Below are positions 1-8,566 of a stretch of 64,000 nucleotides of DNA, piece by piece; the stretch's first letter is position 1; every line of letters starts with the position of its first letter. The stretch is taken from contig OY969884.1 of assembly GCA_963704295.1 (NCBI GenBank), positions 744,001 to 808,000 on the forward strand. Direction: 5' to 3'. The DNA is from JACCVL01 sp963704295. GTDB taxonomy: Bacteria > Actinomycetota > Actinomycetes > Propionibacteriales > Nocardioidaceae. The notes beneath the pieces were generated by a model. The model ran no database searches. It worked only from the letters and a program-made list of their open reading frames with translations, and had not been told where the DNA came from. The position numbers were made by a program, and so were the translations under genes.

Positions 1-772
1 GCCCGTACCGCGCCAGAGCTGCCGCAGAGCGGCGCACCACCACCGGGTCGATGGTCGGCAGCGGGAGCGCCCATCCTCGACCGTCGGGCGCCCGCTCCGG
101 GCGCTGCGACAACCCGCGCACCTGCCGGCCGCCGACCGGCCGGGGCTCTCGACGGCGGCGCTGCGCGGCCGCCGCCCGGGCGGGCCGAATCCGAGACATC
201 GCCCGGATCACCGAGTGGTAGGTACCGCCGGACGCCGCGGCTCCAGCGCGGACGTAGCCCCGCACCGTCAGGGGCACGTCCTCGGGAAGCTGCTGCACGG
301 TCAACCACACGCCGAGGTCGTGGGGGACCGAGTCGAAGCCGCACGCGTGCACGAGCCGGGCGCCGGTGGTCTCGGCACGGGCGTGGTGGGCCAGCCACAT
401 CCGGTCCACGAACTCCGGCTCACCGGTCAGGTCGGCGTAGTCGGTGCCGGTGTCGGCGCAGGCGGCGACCACCGGCTCCCCGTGGACGACATACGGTCCG
501 ACCGTGCTGGCGAGCACGGCGGTCCGCTCGGCGAGGCCGCGCAGCGACGCCGGGTCGGTGACGTCCGCGGTCAGCACGGTGACGGCGGCGCCGGCGTTGC
601 CGAGGCCGGCCAGCCGCTCGCGTACCGCCTCCAGCCGGCCGCGGTCGCGACCGGCGATGGCCCAGCGCAGTCCCTCCGGCCCGGCCGTGGCCAGCCGCTC
701 CGCGGTGAGGCCGCCGGTGAACCCGGTCGCCCCGAGCAGGACGACATCGAGATCGGAACCCGTTCGTGGCAT
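1..772 (-). CDS. Saccharopine dehydrogenase-like / trans-acting enoyl reductase family protein (partial, 3' end beyond window)
   Basis: Reading the minus strand from an ATG at 772 gives an open frame to the window edge (about 257 residues). It starts MPRTGSDLDVVLLGATGFTG, a Rossmann NAD(P)-binding motif (GATGFTG near residues 14-20). Later come a segment like the family's CGFDSVPHDLG (about residue 145) and GTYHSVI (about 185). These are features of the saccharopine-dehydrogenase-like family that includes the mycobacterial trans-acting enoyl reductases acting with polyketide synthases. No polyketide synthase is visible here, so the substrate is unknown. The start lies 38 bases beyond the clpX stop on the same strand, so it may be read through from the clp genes. 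The C-terminal part is outside the window. Confidence 0.85.
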   Translation of the reverse strand, partial: MPRTGSDLDVVLLGATGFTGGLTAERLATAGPEGLRWAIAGRDRGRLEAVRERLAGLGNAGAAVTVLTADVTDPASLRGLAERTAVLASTVGPYVVHGEPVVAACADTGTDYADLTGEPEFVDRMWLAHHARAETTGARLVHACGFDSVPHDLGVWLTVQQLPEDVPLTVRGYVRAGAAASGGTYHSVIRAMSRIRPARAAAAQRRRREPRPVGGRQVRGLSQRPERAPDGRGWALPLPTIDPVVVRRSAAALARYG

Positions 773-810
773 GCGCCTCGTCTGGCCTGCCCCGTCCGGT
801 GGGGACTCGG

Positions 811-2103
<1,293 letters not shown>

Positions 2104-2257
2104 GAAGGATTCCCTTCCTCAGGTCCGCCGGATTGGTCACCGCGACGGCGGCTCCGTCTTCCGGCTCGACCGTACCCCGTCCCACCCCCCTGGCGGGGGG
2201 CTACCGACCGCTGCCGCTGTACGCCAGGGGCGAACAGCGACCCCGGGTCGGCTCGGC

Positions 2258-2866
2258 TCACACCTTGGCGAGCGACGTCTTCCGCGAGCCCAGCACCTGG
2301 TCCACCAGGCCGTAGTCGACCGCCTGCTCGGCCGTCAGGATCTTGTCCCGCTCGACGTCGCGGCTGACCTCCTCGACCGACTTGCCGGTGTGCTCGGAGA
2401 TCATCTGCTCCAGCAGGGCCCGCATCCGCAGGATCTCATTCGCCTGGATCTCGATGTCGGACGCCTGGCCGTACGAGCCCTCGGTGTAGGGCTGGTGGAT
2501 GAGGATCCGGCTGTTCGGCAGTGCCAGCCGCTTGCCGGGCGCCCCGGCCGCCAGCAGGATCGCCGCCGCCGAGGCTGCCTGACCGAGGCAGACCGTCTGG
2601 ATGTCCGGCTTGACGAACCGCATCGTGTCGTAGATGGCGGTGAGCGCGGTGAACGAGCCCCCTGGGGAGTTGATGTAGATCTGGATGTCGCGGTCGGGGT
2701 CCATCGACTCCAGGCAGAGCAGCTGGGCCATGACGGCGTTGGACACGTCGTCGGAGATCGGCGTGCCGAGGAAGACGATCCGGTCCTCGAACAGCTTGGC
2801 GTAGGGGTCGATGCGGCGGAACCCGTAGGAGGTCCGCTCCTCCCACTGCGGGATGTAGTAGCTCAT
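2258..2866 (-). CDS. clpP2: ATP-dependent Clp protease proteolytic subunit ClpP2
   Basis: Serine protease subunit of the Clp complex, 202 residues. The catalytic triad is visible as Ser99 in GQAASAAA, His124 in ILIHQP and Asp174 in the ERDK segment. The INSPGG oxyanion-region motif is at 65-70. In actinobacteria two different ClpP rings form a mixed tetradecamer; this downstream copy corresponds to ClpP2 by position and by its SAA sequence after the serine. The gene starts 13 bases after the clpP1 stop on the same strand, so the two are almost certainly co-transcribed and perhaps translationally coupled. The GQAASAAA sequence is typical of ClpP2, whereas ClpP1 has GLAASMG. Confidence 0.97.
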   Translation of the reverse strand: MSYYIPQWEERTSYGFRRIDPYAKLFEDRIVFLGTPISDDVSNAVMAQLLCLESMDPDRDIQIYINSPGGSFTALTAIYDTMRFVKPDIQTVCLGQAASAAAILLAAGAPGKRLALPNSRILIHQPYTEGSYGQASDIEIQANEILRMRALLEQMISEHTGKSVEEVSRDVERDKILTAEQAVDYGLVDQVLGSRKTSLAKV

Positions 2867-2879
2867 GGTCTGGCGCCTC

Positions 2880-3530
2880 TCACTGCTGGGCGGGTCGGCC
2901 CTGCGCGGCGACCTCGCCGGCGCTGCTGACCACGTTGTCGATGAAGCCGTACTCCCGGGCCTGCTCCGCGGTGAACCAGCGGTCCCGGTCGGCGTCGGTC
3001 TCGATCTGGTCGATCGGCTGACCGGTGTGCGTGCTGATCAGGGCGAACAGCTGCCGCTTGATGTGCAGCGACTGCTCGGCCTGGATCTTGATGTCGCTCG
3101 CGCTGCCGCCCAGGCCGCCGGACGGCTGGTGCATCATGATCCGGGCATGCGGCAGGGCGTACCGCTTGCCGGGCGCGCCGGCGCAGAGCAGGAACTGCCC
3201 CATCGAGGCTGCCAAGCCCATCGCGACGGTCGCCACATCGTTGGAGATGTACTGCATGGTGTCGTAGATCGCCATGCCCGAGTCCACCGAGCCGCCGGGC
3301 GAGTTGATGTACAAGAAGATGTCGGCGCCCGGGTCCTCGGCGTTCAGCAGCAGCATCTGCGCGCAGATCGCGTTCGCGTTGGCGTCTCGCACCTCGGAGC
3401 CGAGGAAGACGATCCGCTCCTTGAGCAGGCGCTGGTAGATGTGGTCGTCGAGGCCGATCCCGTTGCGGTCGTTCTGTGCGGCTCGCGGCAGGTCCGTGCC
3501 CGCCGCCAGCTCAGCTCCGAAGGAGTTCAT
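2880..3530 (-). CDS. clpP1: ATP-dependent Clp protease proteolytic subunit ClpP1
   Basis: First of two ClpP paralogues, 216 residues from the ATG at 3530. The frame stays open further upstream to 3638, but family alignments support MNSFGAEL, because the conserved part (DDHIYQRLLKERIVFLGSEV) begins near residue 28. The catalytic triad is Ser109 (GLAASMG), His134 (MMHQP) and Asp183 (ADRDR). INSPGG is at 75-80. The longer N-terminal tail than E. coli ClpP suggests a propeptide removed on maturation, as known for other actinobacterial ClpP proteins. It heads the clpP1-clpP2-clpX run and is separated by 79 bases from the next upstream gene. Confidence 0.96.
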   Translation of the reverse strand: MNSFGAELAAGTDLPRAAQNDRNGIGLDDHIYQRLLKERIVFLGSEVRDANANAICAQMLLLNAEDPGADIFLYINSPGGSVDSGMAIYDTMQYISNDVATVAMGLAASMGQFLLCAGAPGKRYALPHARIMMHQPSGGLGGSASDIKIQAEQSLHIKRQLFALISTHTGQPIDQIETDADRDRWFTAEQAREYGFIDNVVSSAGEVAAQGRPAQQ

Positions 3531-3609
3531 GCGCTCGACCCTAGCGGCGGGCGACGACGGACCCACGCGCCGCCCGGTGCTGTTCGCGGCAGGCGTACGG
3601 GACCGGCCG

Positions 3610-4023
3610 TCAACCGGTGAGCACCTCGAGCAGCGCACGCGCGTACGCCCGCTCGGCGTCGGCGTCGGCGTGCCGGCGCTCGCCCCGGCCGGCCGGCCCG
3701 CCGGCGGGCTGGCAGACGACCACCCAGCCCGGCGGTACGGACTCCAGCCGGACGAACGCCGCTCCGAGCCGCTCGCGCAGCTGGCCCTCGCGCGGCAGCC
3801 AGACCACGTCCGCGGCCGCGATGCTGTCCAGCGCCCACTCGACCGTGCCGTTGAAGCCGATCACGCGGCCGCCGGGAAGATCGTGCACGTCGACGACCAT
3901 GTCGCTGACCACGAACACCTCGTCGTCCATGTCCCGGTCCGGCACGACGAACCGGTCGCCGGCACGCGGCTCCCAGACCAGCCCGGCGCTGCGCAGCCGC
4001 TGTGCCAGGTCGAGAGTGATCAC
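3610..4023 (-). CDS. Conserved hypothetical protein of the clp-tig region
   Basis: About 137 residues from a GTG at 4023 (VITLDLAQRLRSAGL). The frame is open further upstream, but that extension would cross a strong inverted repeat at 4045-4092 and the end of the hydrolase gene, and has low-complexity composition. The protein is soluble, without a signal peptide or membrane segment. Recognisable blocks are the central RFVVPDRDMDDEVFVVSDMVV, a GFNGTVEWALDSI segment and WLPREGQLRERLG. I recognise this as a conserved actinobacterial family seen near clp/tig genes and sometimes misannotated as a pilus assembly protein; I know of no tested function. The C-terminal third is glycine- and alanine-rich. 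Confidence 0.75.
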   Translation of the reverse strand: MITLDLAQRLRSAGLVWEPRAGDRFVVPDRDMDDEVFVVSDMVVDVHDLPGGRVIGFNGTVEWALDSIAAADVVWLPREGQLRERLGAAFVRLESVPPGWVVVCQPAGGPAGRGERRHADADAERAYARALLEVLTG

Positions 4024-4044
4024 GTACCCATCGTCCCCCGGACC

Positions 4045-4092
4045 GGCGATGATGCATTGCCGTCGTTGGAGCGACCGGAATGCATCATCGCC
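4045..4092. promoter_or_regulatory. Long inverted repeat between hydrolase and clp-region gene
   Basis: Fourteen-base perfect arms, GGCGATGATGCATT at 4045-4058 and its complement at 4079-4092. The 20-base spacer contains a further GTCG/CGAC stem. The right arm covers the stop codon of the hydrolase gene and the left arm lies about 20 bases before the GTG of the next gene. No T-run follows, so it is an atypical terminator. The AT-rich core TGATGCATT in a very GC-rich genome also looks like a protein-binding site. Confidence 0.6.
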
Positions 4093-5347
4093 CGCCGGGA
4101 GGCGCGGAGCCGGGGCGGGCGAGCCACTCGACGAGCCAACCGGCCACGGTCGGGTGGTGCAGCAGGGACAGGTGCCCGGCCGAGGGCAGGTGCCGCACCT
4201 CGGCACCGGCGAGCACCGCCTCCGACCGGCGCACCCCGGAGGCGCTGTCGACGCGGACCATCCCGTCTCCGACCAGTCTGGCCACGGGGTGGTCCCTGCT
4301 GGCGGTGACGGTCGCGGCGACCAGGTGCACCGACGCCCCGGCGGGCAGCACCGGACCGGTCTCGACCGGCCGGCCCCACTGCGTGAGCAGATCCAGGCCG
4401 TCGCCGTCGCTGCCGAGCGTGTACCCGTGCCGCAGGTCCAGGATGCCCGGCGACCGCTGGTCCAGGATCCGCGCGAACGGCTGCGCCTCCGGCACCCACC
4501 GCATCGCCCGGACGCCGGCGGTCACCGACTTCTCCAGCACCGCCCCGCCGTGCGGGCTGCCGAGGCACACCAGGCTGTGCACCAGCCCGAACCACGGCGC
4601 CCCCGTCGCCTCGCCGTGCGCGAGCGCGCCCCGTGCCACCAGACCGCCCATCGAGTGCCCGACGAGCGACACCTCTTCGACGGGCACCGGCCACGCGGCC
4701 ATCAGCCGGTCCAGCAGCTCGGCAACCGCCGCGCCGCTGTCGGCCACCCGTCGCCCGGTGTTGTAGCGCACCAACACCGGAGTCACCCCGGCGGCGTCCA
4801 GACCGTCGGCGTACGACCTGCCGCGACCCCGGCGGGGGCCCCGGTCCCAGGTCTCGTCGTCCTCGCAGAGCCCGTGCAGCAGCACCGCGACGCGCCCGGT
4901 GGCGGCCGGGTGGGCGGCCCGCAGCGCGTCTCGGGTCAGCGGAACGTCCCGACCGGCCTGCCGCACCGAGCACCCGACGGCGAGCGGGTCACCCGCGTCG
5001 AGGAGGAACTGACCGACCAGGCCGTTGACAGCCGAGCGCACGTGCCGGCCGCTCACCCCACTCTCCAGCGACGGCAGCACCCGGGCACGCTCCACCAACC
5101 GGAGCCCGCGAGCCAGGCCGCGCAGCCCTGCCGACACCGCGACGTATGCCGGGCGGGCGAACGCGTCGTGCACCGCCCGCACCGGCTCGGCGACCGGGCC
5201 GACCGCCCGGAACACCCGCCGAGACACCGTCCGGTGCACGTCGCGGGCCGCCCCGGCGACCAGCAGGTCGGCGTGCTCGACGGCCGTCGCCACCGCGCCG
5301 GCGTACGTCACCTCGGGGCTGGTGGCGGCGGAGGACACGCGCGCCAT
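4085..5347 (-). CDS. Alpha/beta hydrolase (esterase/lipase-like)
   Basis: 420 residues. An alpha/beta-hydrolase core follows an alanine- and arginine-rich N-terminal helical region of about 120 residues. The oxyanion strand is VAVLLHGLCEDDETW and the nucleophile elbow is GHSMGG (VSLVGHSMGGLVARG). The histidine comes late, in VRHLPSAGHLSLLHHP. The fold resembles PGAP1-like and triacylglycerol-lipase families in which LHGL and GHSMGG are conserved. No signal peptide or lipobox is evident, so it is probably cytoplasmic or membrane-peripheral. It sits 51 bases after the trigger factor stop on the same strand. In M. tuberculosis the equivalent gap beside tig holds a lipase-type gene (LipP, from memory), but that protein has a different fold, so direct homology is not implied. 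Confidence 0.85.
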   Translation of the reverse strand: MARVSSAATSPEVTYAGAVATAVEHADLLVAGAARDVHRTVSRRVFRAVGPVAEPVRAVHDAFARPAYVAVSAGLRGLARGLRLVERARVLPSLESGVSGRHVRSAVNGLVGQFLLDAGDPLAVGCSVRQAGRDVPLTRDALRAAHPAATGRVAVLLHGLCEDDETWDRGPRRGRGRSYADGLDAAGVTPVLVRYNTGRRVADSGAAVAELLDRLMAAWPVPVEEVSLVGHSMGGLVARGALAHGEATGAPWFGLVHSLVCLGSPHGGAVLEKSVTAGVRAMRWVPEAQPFARILDQRSPGILDLRHGYTLGSDGDGLDLLTQWGRPVETGPVLPAGASVHLVAATVTASRDHPVARLVGDGMVRVDSASGVRRSEAVLAGAEVRHLPSAGHLSLLHHPTVAGWLVEWLARPGSAPPGGR

Positions 5348-5398
5348 CCTGCAAGCACGGCAGCCGGTCTGCCAGCCGCCGCTCCGGGGCAGGGTTGA

Positions 5399-6820
5399 TC
5401 AGGCGCCGGTCTTGGCGTCCTCGGCCGGCTCGGCGTCCTCGGCGCCCTCGGCGTCCTCAGCGCCCGCAACGTCCGCCACCTCGGCCGGATCGGCATAGGA
5501 GCCGTCCGGCTGCAGCGTCTTCAGCTCGACCGGCTCGCCGGCCGAATCGGTGACGATCGCGTTCTCCACCACGTGCGCCAGGGCCTTGCCGCGCACCACC
5601 TCGCTGACCAAGGAGGAGATGTGGTCGTGCTCGACGGCATGCTTGGCGTAGTCGTCGGGCGAGACCCCGGCCTGCTGGGCGCGCCGCACGATGTGCTGAC
5701 TGAGCTCGGCCTCGGACACCCCGAGCTGCTCACGCTGGGCGACCTCGTCAAGGACGAACTGCGCGGCGATGGCGTCTCGCACCCGCTCGGCCAGATCCGC
5801 CTCGAACTCCTCGGTGGACTGCCCCTCCTGCGCGAGGTAGTCCTCCTGAGTCATTCCCGCGTAGGCCAGCTGCTGGGCGATCTGGTCCCGTCGGCCCTGC
5901 GTCTCCTCGCCGACCACGGTCTCCGGCAACGGGATCTCGACCAGACTGAGCAGCTTGGCGAGCACGGCGTCCCTGGCCTCACCGGCCTGTTCCAGCCGCT
6001 TGCCCCGCACCAGCCGCTCCCGAAGGTCGGCCCGCAGCTCGTCGACGGTGTCGAACTCGCTGGCCGTCTGGGCGAAGTCGTCGTCCAGCTCGGGGAGCTC
6101 CTGCTCCTTGACTGCCTGAACCGTGACCTCGATGTCGACCTCGTGCCCGGCCCGGCCGCCGCCCAACAACGTGGAGGTGAAGGTGGCGGACTCGCCGGCG
6201 GACAGACCCAGCAGGGCCTCGTCCAGACCGTCCAGCATGGTGCCCTTGCCGACCTGGTACGACATCCCGGTCGCCTGGGCCTCCTCTATCGGCTCGCCGT
6301 TCTCGGAGGCCGCGAGGTCGATAGTCACGAAGTCACCGTCGGCCGCGGCCCGCTGTACGTCGGAGAGGGTGCCGAATCGCTCCCGCAGCGACTGCAGCTG
6401 CTCCTCGATGTCCTCGTCGGTGACCTCGACCGCCGCGACCTCCGCCTCGAGGCCGGTGTAGTCCGGCAGCTCGATGTCCGGCCGCACGTCCACCTCGGCG
6501 GTGAACTCGAGCGCGTCGCCGTCGGCGAACCGGGTCACGTCCACCTCGGGCCGGCCGAGCGGCTGCAGGTCGTTGTCCTGCAGCGCCTGCACGTACAGCG
6601 TCGGTAGCGCGTCGTTGACGGCCTCGTCCAGCACCGCACCGCGGCCGAGCCGTTGGTCGACGATGGCCGGCGGAACCCTGCCCTTGCGGAACCCGGGCAC
6701 CTGGATCTGGCCGCCGATCTTCTTGTAGGCGGCGTCCAGGTTGGGCTGGAGCTCGTCGAAGGGGACCTCGACGGTCAGCTTGACCCGGGTGGGACCCATG
6801 GTCTCGGCAGCACTCTTCAC
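5399..6820 (-). CDS. tig: Trigger factor (ribosome-associated chaperone/prolyl isomerase)
   Basis: Ribosome-bound chaperone that shields nascent chains and isomerises proline bonds. 473 residues, normal for actinobacteria. The N-terminal domain contains the ribosome-docking signature GFRKGR at 43-48. The FKBP-type peptidyl-prolyl isomerase domain spans roughly 155-245 (DGDFVTIDLA... GLSAGESATFT), and the helical C-terminal arms follow. The last about 40 residues are an acidic Ala/Glu/Asp tail with imperfect EDAEGAEDAEPAEDA repeats. Start MKSAAETMGPTRVKL matches the family. tRNA-Pro lies 40 bases upstream on the same strand, and clpP/clpX lie downstream, a common arrangement for protein quality control genes. 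Confidence 0.98.
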   Translation of the reverse strand: MKSAAETMGPTRVKLTVEVPFDELQPNLDAAYKKIGGQIQVPGFRKGRVPPAIVDQRLGRGAVLDEAVNDALPTLYVQALQDNDLQPLGRPEVDVTRFADGDALEFTAEVDVRPDIELPDYTGLEAEVAAVEVTDEDIEEQLQSLRERFGTLSDVQRAAADGDFVTIDLAASENGEPIEEAQATGMSYQVGKGTMLDGLDEALLGLSAGESATFTSTLLGGGRAGHEVDIEVTVQAVKEQELPELDDDFAQTASEFDTVDELRADLRERLVRGKRLEQAGEARDAVLAKLLSLVEIPLPETVVGEETQGRRDQIAQQLAYAGMTQEDYLAQEGQSTEEFEADLAERVRDAIAAQFVLDEVAQREQLGVSEAELSQHIVRRAQQAGVSPDDYAKHAVEHDHISSLVSEVVRGKALAHVVENAIVTDSAGEPVELKTLQPDGSYADPAEVADVAGAEDAEGAEDAEPAEDAKTGA

Positions 6821-6860
6821 GGTGGGGGAACTCCTCGGATGGCGGGGATGCCGGCGCGGT

Positions 6861-6932
6861 CGGGGCGACAGGACTCGAACCTGCGATCTCCTGCTCCCAA
6901 AGCAGGCGCGCTAGCCACTACGCTACGCCCCG
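6861..6932 (-). tRNA. tRNA-Pro (anticodon TGG)
   Basis: On the minus strand the acceptor arms CGGGGCG and CGCCCCG pair perfectly. The anticodon arm is CCTGC-TTTGGGA-GCAGG with anticodon TGG, and the T-loop is TTCGAGT. 72 bases without an encoded CCA. It lies immediately upstream of tig. Confidence 0.96.
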
Positions 6933-6996
6933 CGACGTCCGCGGGAGTCTAGTGGACCGACCCCCTGCGGCCCGAATCCGTCCCGCCGGCCCCTGT

Positions 6997-7050
6997 CCAC
7001 GATCCGCGACTTTTGCAGGGGTCCGGGTCTGCAAAAGTCGCGGATCGTGG
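6997..7050. repeat. Palindromic repeat element, copy 1
   Basis: Perfect 22-base inverted repeat: left arm 6997-7018 begins CCACGATCCGCGAC, right arm 7029-7050, ten-base loop. The core CGATCCGCGA(C/G)TTTTGCAG recurs in two other intergenic places (8153-8207 and 40102-40162). The right side is followed by a G-rich tract to about 7078. It lies downstream of the DUF6454-type gene's stop and upstream of tRNA-Pro, so it could act as a transcription barrier. Confidence 0.9.
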
Positions 7051-7097
7051 TCGGGGAGCAGGGGGCGGGGAGGCGGGGATCGGGACCGAGACTGAGC

Positions 7098-8063
7098 TCA
7101 GCGGGGAGCCTCGTACACCAGCAGCTCGGTCCCGCTGCCCTCCTCTGCGTCGTCCGGCGCGGCCAGCAACCGGATCACCCCACGATCCAGCTCCAGCGCC
7201 ACGGGGTTGCGGGTGGCGACGTGACCGGCGGAGGAGAAGTACGGGAACGGCAGCTCGTGCAGGATCGCGTCGGACTCGAGGTCGAGCAGCGCCAGACCGC
7301 CGAGCTCGTAGCTGTCACCGGCGGCGGTGGGCAGCCCGGTAACGCCGCTGCAGATCTGCTTCCCGCGGTCGACGTACGCGCAGTCCTGGTAGTCGAGCAG
7401 GTGGCTCCGGTTCTGGGTCGTCTCCAGCAGCTGACCCGCAAGGGTCCAGGTGAACATCCGCCGCGACCCCCAGCTCACCCCGTGCAGGTCGCCGGTCTCG
7501 TAGTCGCGAACGATGCCGCCGACGTGGTCGGCGTAGGCGAACTCCCGGCGAACCTGGTACGTCCGCGGGTCGATGGTGTAGACGATCGCCCTGCTGTCCG
7601 GCCGGTACTGCGCCACGGGGACCCACACCCGTCGGCCGTCGAAGTCGATGCCGCCCGGGTGGTACATGTGCCCGCGACCGAGCTCGATGTCGCGCAGCAA
7701 CTCGCCGTCCCGGGTGAGCACGAGGACGTGCCCGACCCCCTTGCCCGGTGAGCGGTCGTAGCCGTTCTGCGGCTCGGGGTACTTCACCGGCGCCTTGATC
7801 ACCTCGACCGAGGACAGGAAGATCCGGTCGCCGACCAGCGCGAAGCCCTGCGGGTGGTACGTGGGGTAGTCGAGCGCCACCCGATCGACGAGCTCCCAGG
7901 GCGTGCTGCGGTCGAGCTGCCTGAAGGCCCGGACCAGCGGCTCGTCCCCGGCGCGAGAGGCGGCCGGGTCGGCGGCCGACGAGCCCGGCGCGCTCCCGAC
8001 CAGGACGGGCACGAGCAGCGGGAGGGCGAACAGTGCGGCGAGGCTACGGCGCCAGCGGGGCAT
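7098..8063 (-). CDS. Secreted DUF6454-type protein (predicted beta-propeller)
   Basis: 321 residues with a clear Sec signal peptide: RRSLAALFALPLLVPVLVGSA, with likely cleavage after about residue 30. The mature part carries repeated short strands with Trp/Gly/Asp turns (HPQGFALVGDRIFLSSV, HMYHPGGIDFDGRRVWVPVAQY, VGGIVRDYETGDLHGVSWGSR, LLDYQDCAYV), consistent with a six- or seven-bladed propeller. I associate this pattern with DUF6454, a family without established function. Two cysteines in the mature part (DYQDCAYV and KQICSG) may form a disulfide. It is flanked on both sides by palindromic repeat copies 1 and 2, so it is probably a single-gene unit. Confidence 0.8.
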   Translation of the reverse strand: MPRWRRSLAALFALPLLVPVLVGSAPGSSAADPAASRAGDEPLVRAFRQLDRSTPWELVDRVALDYPTYHPQGFALVGDRIFLSSVEVIKAPVKYPEPQNGYDRSPGKGVGHVLVLTRDGELLRDIELGRGHMYHPGGIDFDGRRVWVPVAQYRPDSRAIVYTIDPRTYQVRREFAYADHVGGIVRDYETGDLHGVSWGSRRMFTWTLAGQLLETTQNRSHLLDYQDCAYVDRGKQICSGVTGLPTAAGDSYELGGLALLDLESDAILHELPFPYFSSAGHVATRNPVALELDRGVIRLLAAPDDAEEGSGTELLVYEAPR

Positions 8064-8152
8064 GGCGGGGCTCCTGACGGTGGGAAAGCGGGACGAACGT
8101 GATCATTCCCCGTCGCCCGGGTTCCGCAACCTCTCCGCCCGCCCCCGCCCCT

Positions 8153-8243
8153 CCCACGATCCGCGACTTTTGCAGCACGAGGGTCTGCAAAACCCGCGGA
8201 TCGTGGGCGCGGGTGCGGATCGTGGCGCGGGTCGGATCGTGGG
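8153..8243. repeat. Palindromic repeat element, copy 2, with extra half-copies
   Basis: Arms of 23 bases at 8153-8175 and 8185-8207 with two mismatches (GAC opposite CCC instead of GTC). Right-arm tails recur twice more just downstream: GCGGATCGTGG at 8215-8225 and CGGATCGTGGG at 8233-8243. The left flank is C-rich and the right flank is G-rich, as in the other copies. It lies between the start of the DUF6454-type gene and the end of the MoaD-like gene. Confidence 0.85.
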
Positions 8244-8253
8244 TGGGGTGTGG

Positions 8254-8559
8254 TCAGCCGCCGGCCATGGCGCCGACCACCATGAACGGCTCCTCGCCGC
8301 GCGCGACCCGCTCCGGGAGCGGGTCGTCCGGCTCGGCGTGGGACAGGTCCTCCTCGCACGCGAAGAACCGCACGAACGCCCGCCGCCGCGCCGTCGCCCG
8401 GTCGCGGATCGTGCCGAGCAGCATCGGGAACTCGGCCTCGACGGCGTCCAGCACCGACCGCTGGGTCACGGCTCCGCTGACCTCGACCCGGATCTCCCCC
8501 TGGACCCGGGCGATCACCCGGAGATGGGCCGGCAGCCACACCTGCACCGACTCGCTCAT
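8254..8559 (-). CDS. MoaD/ThiS-like ubiquitin-fold protein
   Basis: 101 residues with a beta-grasp pattern (VRVIARVQGEIRVEVSGAVTQRSVLDAVEAEFPML) and a C-terminal Gly-Gly (VVGAMAGG). The di-glycine tail is what MoaD, ThiS and related sulfur carriers use for adenylation and thiocarboxylation. No MoaE, ThiG or activating E1-like enzyme is nearby. The gene is 7 bases after the stop of the BNR-repeat gene on the same strand, an arrangement suggesting a functional pair. Whether it carries sulfur or merely keeps the fold cannot be told from sequence. Confidence 0.8.
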   Translation of the reverse strand: MSESVQVWLPAHLRVIARVQGEIRVEVSGAVTQRSVLDAVEAEFPMLLGTIRDRATARRRAFVRFFACEEDLSHAEPDDPLPERVARGEEPFMVVGAMAGG

Positions 8560-8566
8560 GACGTGC

